22,676 bases of DNA from Larix sibirica (lineage: Eukaryota > Streptophyta > Pinopsida > Pinales > Pinaceae), in the NCBI GenBank assembly GCA_004151065.3, contig NWUY0300004422.1:21689-44364 (forward strand), in the 5' to 3' direction. The translations under genes were made by a program, and so were the position numbers. Below the pieces are notes generated by a model, which saw nothing but the letters and a program-made list of their open reading frames with translations, did not search any database and was not told the origin of the DNA. Shown here piece after piece: positions 20,184 to 22,676 of the stretch (its first letter is position 1; the number at the start of each line of letters is the position of its first letter).

Positions 20184-21289
20184 GTTCAACATCAGTACAT
20201 TTATTCACACATGTTAGGATGCATTAGAAGTGCCTTGGTTGTCATTGTCATTATTGGTTAACGTCATTCATCAAGGGTCGGTAATCCAATGGGTCTCCTG
20301 CACATTCGACATTAGCTAAATTCATTCATGTGTAAGGGGATTGCATAATAAAGGGACGAGATGGAGATTCAAAGATCCTATAGCAGAAACATAATTCTAC
20401 AGAATAAATAAGATAGGGATCATAATTTTTCCAGCAGCTCCTATTTTGTATCAAGTCAATGTATTAATCGAATGAAAAATACAGAGTTTTATTTTTCTTA
20501 ATAGTTTTGTTCTTGCAGCAATGGCTTTGTTCCTGCAACGTCTAGCATGTTTCTACAACACAATATCCTGTGACATTTGAACTTGAGAATACAAGTCCTA
20601 CAACTAGATCTTCTTATAACATATCAGTATGAACAATTATCAACCAATCATTCAAAGATCTTGTAAATATTCAACTCCAATATTTTTCAATTATTCTCAG
20701 AACTAGAACAGGTACATCTTTCAGACATCCCACAATACATCACCACACAGGGTAAGAAATTGAGGTCAATATGGTTTTAGCATTCATTGTTTGAAATGGT
20801 GGAGTCATGATATGAGAAATTTTGTTGAGTTTTGGTTAAGCAATAACATGTCCAAAACAATTCATGATATCCAAAGGCGACCGTAGCCTGATCCCCAATA
20901 AATCTCATGCCTGTATATGTCCTTTCACTCACCGATTCATGTAATGATCGGTTTCAAATCACTTATTCAAGATTCATAATCATTTCATAATCTGGATATG
21001 AATTACTAGTCATTTCACATTAATTTAAATCGTTTGTGCATACGAATCGATCATGATGTAAATCATGACCATGATTTGCCTCATTCCATATTTTCCCTAT
21101 CATTTCATGCTATTATTACGCCAATACCAGTTGAACTCTCCCAAGAGTGTTGTGATCACACCATTATCATTCAAACCACCCCGAAACCATTCGATGATCT
21201 TACCACTTGAACTACTCAGCGAGCTTTATTCTCTTTACCTGCAAATCATTGAGCCATTTTTCGTTTCCATCCATCTGAAATATCATCGT
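20184..21289. other. AT-rich non-coding stretch, possible LTR remnant
   Basis: About 1.1 kb without a recognisable gene. 20440-20500 resembles the R/U5 part of an LTR (AATGAAAAATACAGAGTTTT then T-rich). 20510-20565 has three variants of TTCTTGCAGCAA spaced about 20 bp apart, a motif also seen near the 5' LTR start (11889, 11929). I could not place LTR ends or a primer site. From 20940 to 21070 there are many TCATTT/ATCATG words but no clear tandem structure. Confidence 0.3.
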
Positions 21290-22067
21290 CTGTTCTTTAC
21301 CCGTCCAAAAAGCATGTTTGAAGATTTGAATTGGGGTTCTACATTTCACTCTGCCTGTGGGGAAAGGACTAAAATCATGCAGCCAATGGTGAGATTTGAA
21401 CCTGAGGGATCTGAATTAGTGAACACATATCCTAAGTGCAGGAAAATATTGGAGGCTGTGGGTTAGATGCCCCCATTCTTAAAATTTCAGGGACACAATC
21501 TGGAGGTGACAAAGGTGTTTGCATGAAACCTTAAAAATGAACAAGTGCAGATCAGTGACTTGGGGTTTGATCTAACAGAGAAATTAATCGCTAAGGCTAC
21601 GAGCTTTCCCCAGGAAGGTGATCATTGGTTTAAAAACAACAAATGGACAAAGACCTATGTGCACCACTTCTCAAGAATCATTGGTTTAAAAACAACAAAT
21701 GGACAAAGACCTATGTGCACCACTTCTCAAGAAAGAGTGTCCCAAGCCAGATTGGGGAAAAAGCTTGTTGCATGAATGGTTGAGAAGCAAGTATAGGAGG
21801 TTGTTGTTCCTTATATAGAAGTATATTACTTGTGAAGGACGGGTTGGGCTCGTGTTCTTGTACCATATGCGGATATTGAGCCACTTCAAGGGTAAGCCTT
21901 TAAACCTGCCTTTCTATATGAAGATGTCTTTGATTAAAATGGTTGTAGCAACACAAAAAATAACCATAACTTTAGAGCAAAATCTGTATCATCATGGGCT
22001 CATTCTAATCATTGTTAGTGAGGAATTGACTAAACAGAAGGATAATTGGGATGAGTTTCTGGTGTGA
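21290..22067 (+). pseudogene. Gag-like remnant of an unclassified plant retroelement family
   Basis: One frame (frame 2) runs from about 21300 to 21680: RPKSMFEDLNWGSTFHSACG, MVRFEPEGSELVNTYPKCRK, FQGHNLEVTKVFA, QISDLGFDLTEKLIAKATSF and QEGDHWFKNNKW. It crosses TAG 21464 and TGA near 21527. A perfect 56-bp duplication (21621-21732) breaks it. Frame 0 then gives KKECPKPDWGKSLLHEWLRS, YITCEGRVGLVFLYHMRILS, KPLNLPFYMKMSLIKMVVAT and SEELTKQKDNWDEFLV, ending at TGA 22065-22067. From memory, similar proteins (a GHNLEVTK core, GE/D-xWFK, HMR-LxHF, LNLPFY) occur as unnamed retroelement Gag-like ORFs in plants; I cannot name the domain. No knuckle or pol follows. The 5' part (21065-21290) is open but not recognisable. 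Confidence 0.55.
21621..21732 (+). repeat. Perfect 56-bp tandem duplication
   Basis: The unit from ATCATTGGTTTAAAAACAAC to CTTCTCAAGA occurs at 21621-21676 and 21677-21732 with no mismatch. It shifts the gag-like frame. Absence of any difference between copies suggests a recent event or an assembly artefact. Confidence 0.97.
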
Positions 22068-22218
22068 ATCATTATGTAGAGGTTGTGGATGTTTCGGGAA
22101 AGGATCATGTGCATTAGGATACACACATATATAACTCATGTGGCATAAGAATTCATGACTCTACCTATTTTAGATTTATTACAAAGGTAAAAAGCTATCG
22201 TGAAGGATCACGTGAATT

Positions 22219-22340
22219 GGATAATATATAAAATATTTAATATGTAAAATATAATATATATTATGTAATATATATATAATATATTAAGTATATATTTAAT
22301 ATATAATATATAAAGCATGTATAATATATATATATATATG
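22219..22340. repeat. (AT)n-rich microsatellite tract
   Basis: About 120 bp made almost entirely of A and T, mostly TATA and TAATATA runs with one long (TA)n block near 22321-22339. It marks a sharp change to GC-rich sequence on the right. Confidence 0.9.
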
Positions 22341-22574
22341 TGGATTTTTTTGGATGGCGTGCGACGGAGGTAGGGAGGAGAGCGACGGGCGCTGGGCGGC
22401 ATCCTGCAGTCGTCCGCAGGTCGTCAGCCTGTACGAACCCATGCACGCTTCCCTAGATGGTTCTCTACCATGGTAAAAAGGTTAGGTTTTTATTCACCGG
22501 GCTGTTTTTCCCTTACTGTTTCACCTCCCTAGCGACAGCTCCTGTTCCGTTTAGGGTTCCGTTTCGGGTTTACA
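22341..22574 (+). other. GC-rich stretch upstream of the edge ORF
   Basis: Composition changes abruptly after the AT tract. The segment holds GGTAGGGAGGAGAGCGACGG-like sequence and, closer to the ORF, TTTAGGGTTCCGTTTCGGGT. It reads like the untranslated leader of a GC-rich transcript or of a plant LINE, but I see no TATA box or element end that proves this. Confidence 0.35.
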
Positions 22575-22676
22575 ATGGACGATGTCGACTACAGTAGCGA
22601 CACCTTACGGCATCATGATATCTGGTGCTCGCCACCTGGCGCCTTCCGGTATCAGGAGGAGACAGGCGGTTTAGGG
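22575..22676 (+). CDS. Partial open reading frame at the right edge
   Basis: ATG at 22575 in a favourable context (ACAATGG) opens 34 codons, MDDVDYSSDTLRHHDIWC onward, reaching the window end without a stop. The frame is GC-rich and differs from all the AT-rich remnants to its left. I do not recognise the family. It could be the N-terminus of a LINE ORF1 or a gag, or of a host gene. The length seen is too short to be sure it is coding. Confidence 0.4.
   Translation, partial: MDDVDYSSDTLRHHDIWCSPPGAFRYQEETGGLG

Noticed and set aside
19285-21060. Env-like gene after integrase, as in some Athila elements
   Set aside because: No ORF with a signal peptide or transmembrane pattern was found. The stretch is repeats and AT-rich sequence.
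21065-21290. N-terminal part of the ORF starting at 21065 as a real protein
   Set aside because: Hydrophobic, low-information sequence with no family resemblance. Only the part after about 21300 looks conserved.

Overview
This window looks like intergenic DNA from a large, repeat-rich plant nuclear genome. A gymnosperm-like genome is my inference from the mix of old retrotransposons, the long AT-rich gaps and the absence of any intact host gene. Nearly everything recognisable is a decayed retroelement. No bacterial-type operon, CRISPR array, rRNA or tRNA gene was seen.

Layout from left to right. (1) 1-1570: an unrecognised leader, then a Ty1/copia-type gag remnant on + with a charged coiled coil and CCHC knuckles. 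(2) 1594-1793: a CCGGTT-rich palindromic segment with hAT-MITE-like ends, abutting the truncated 3' end of (3), a plant L1-type LINE on - (about 1794-6110) with ORF1 (DUF4283-like domain, decayed zinc knuckle) and ORF2 (endonuclease plus reverse transcriptase). (4) 6111-9222: AT-rich DNA with a degenerate ~94-bp minisatellite, several short tandem duplications and one unidentified ORF fragment on - (8895-9143). (5) 9223-11389: a probable ~2.2-kb LTR followed by a tRNA-iMet-type primer-binding site, with only ~0.5 kb of internal sequence left. (6) 11912-20183: an Athila/Tat-lineage Ty3/gypsy element on + with a 5' LTR, a tRNA-Asp-type primer-binding site, gag, protease, RT-RNase H, integrase and a tandemly repeated 3' untranslated region. 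Its 3' LTR was not found here. (7) 20184-22067: AT-rich sequence leading into a gag-like reading frame of an unclassified plant retroelement family, with a perfect 56-bp tandem duplication. (8) 22219-22340: an (AT)n tract, then an abrupt GC-rich segment with an open reading frame that runs off the window edge.

Two observations stand out. The Tat-like gag frame stays in register for over 2.1 kb (13491-15632) with no frameshift, yet carries 18 in-frame stops. Sixteen are TAA/TAG, mostly where glutamine would fit, which points to strongly biased C-to-T decay (a UAR=Gln code is considered and judged unlikely). Tandem duplications of 17-416 bp also recur in unrelated sequence contexts across the window, some perfect or nearly so.

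No gene here appears able to make a full-length functional product, apart possibly from the partial ORF at the right edge, which cannot be judged.
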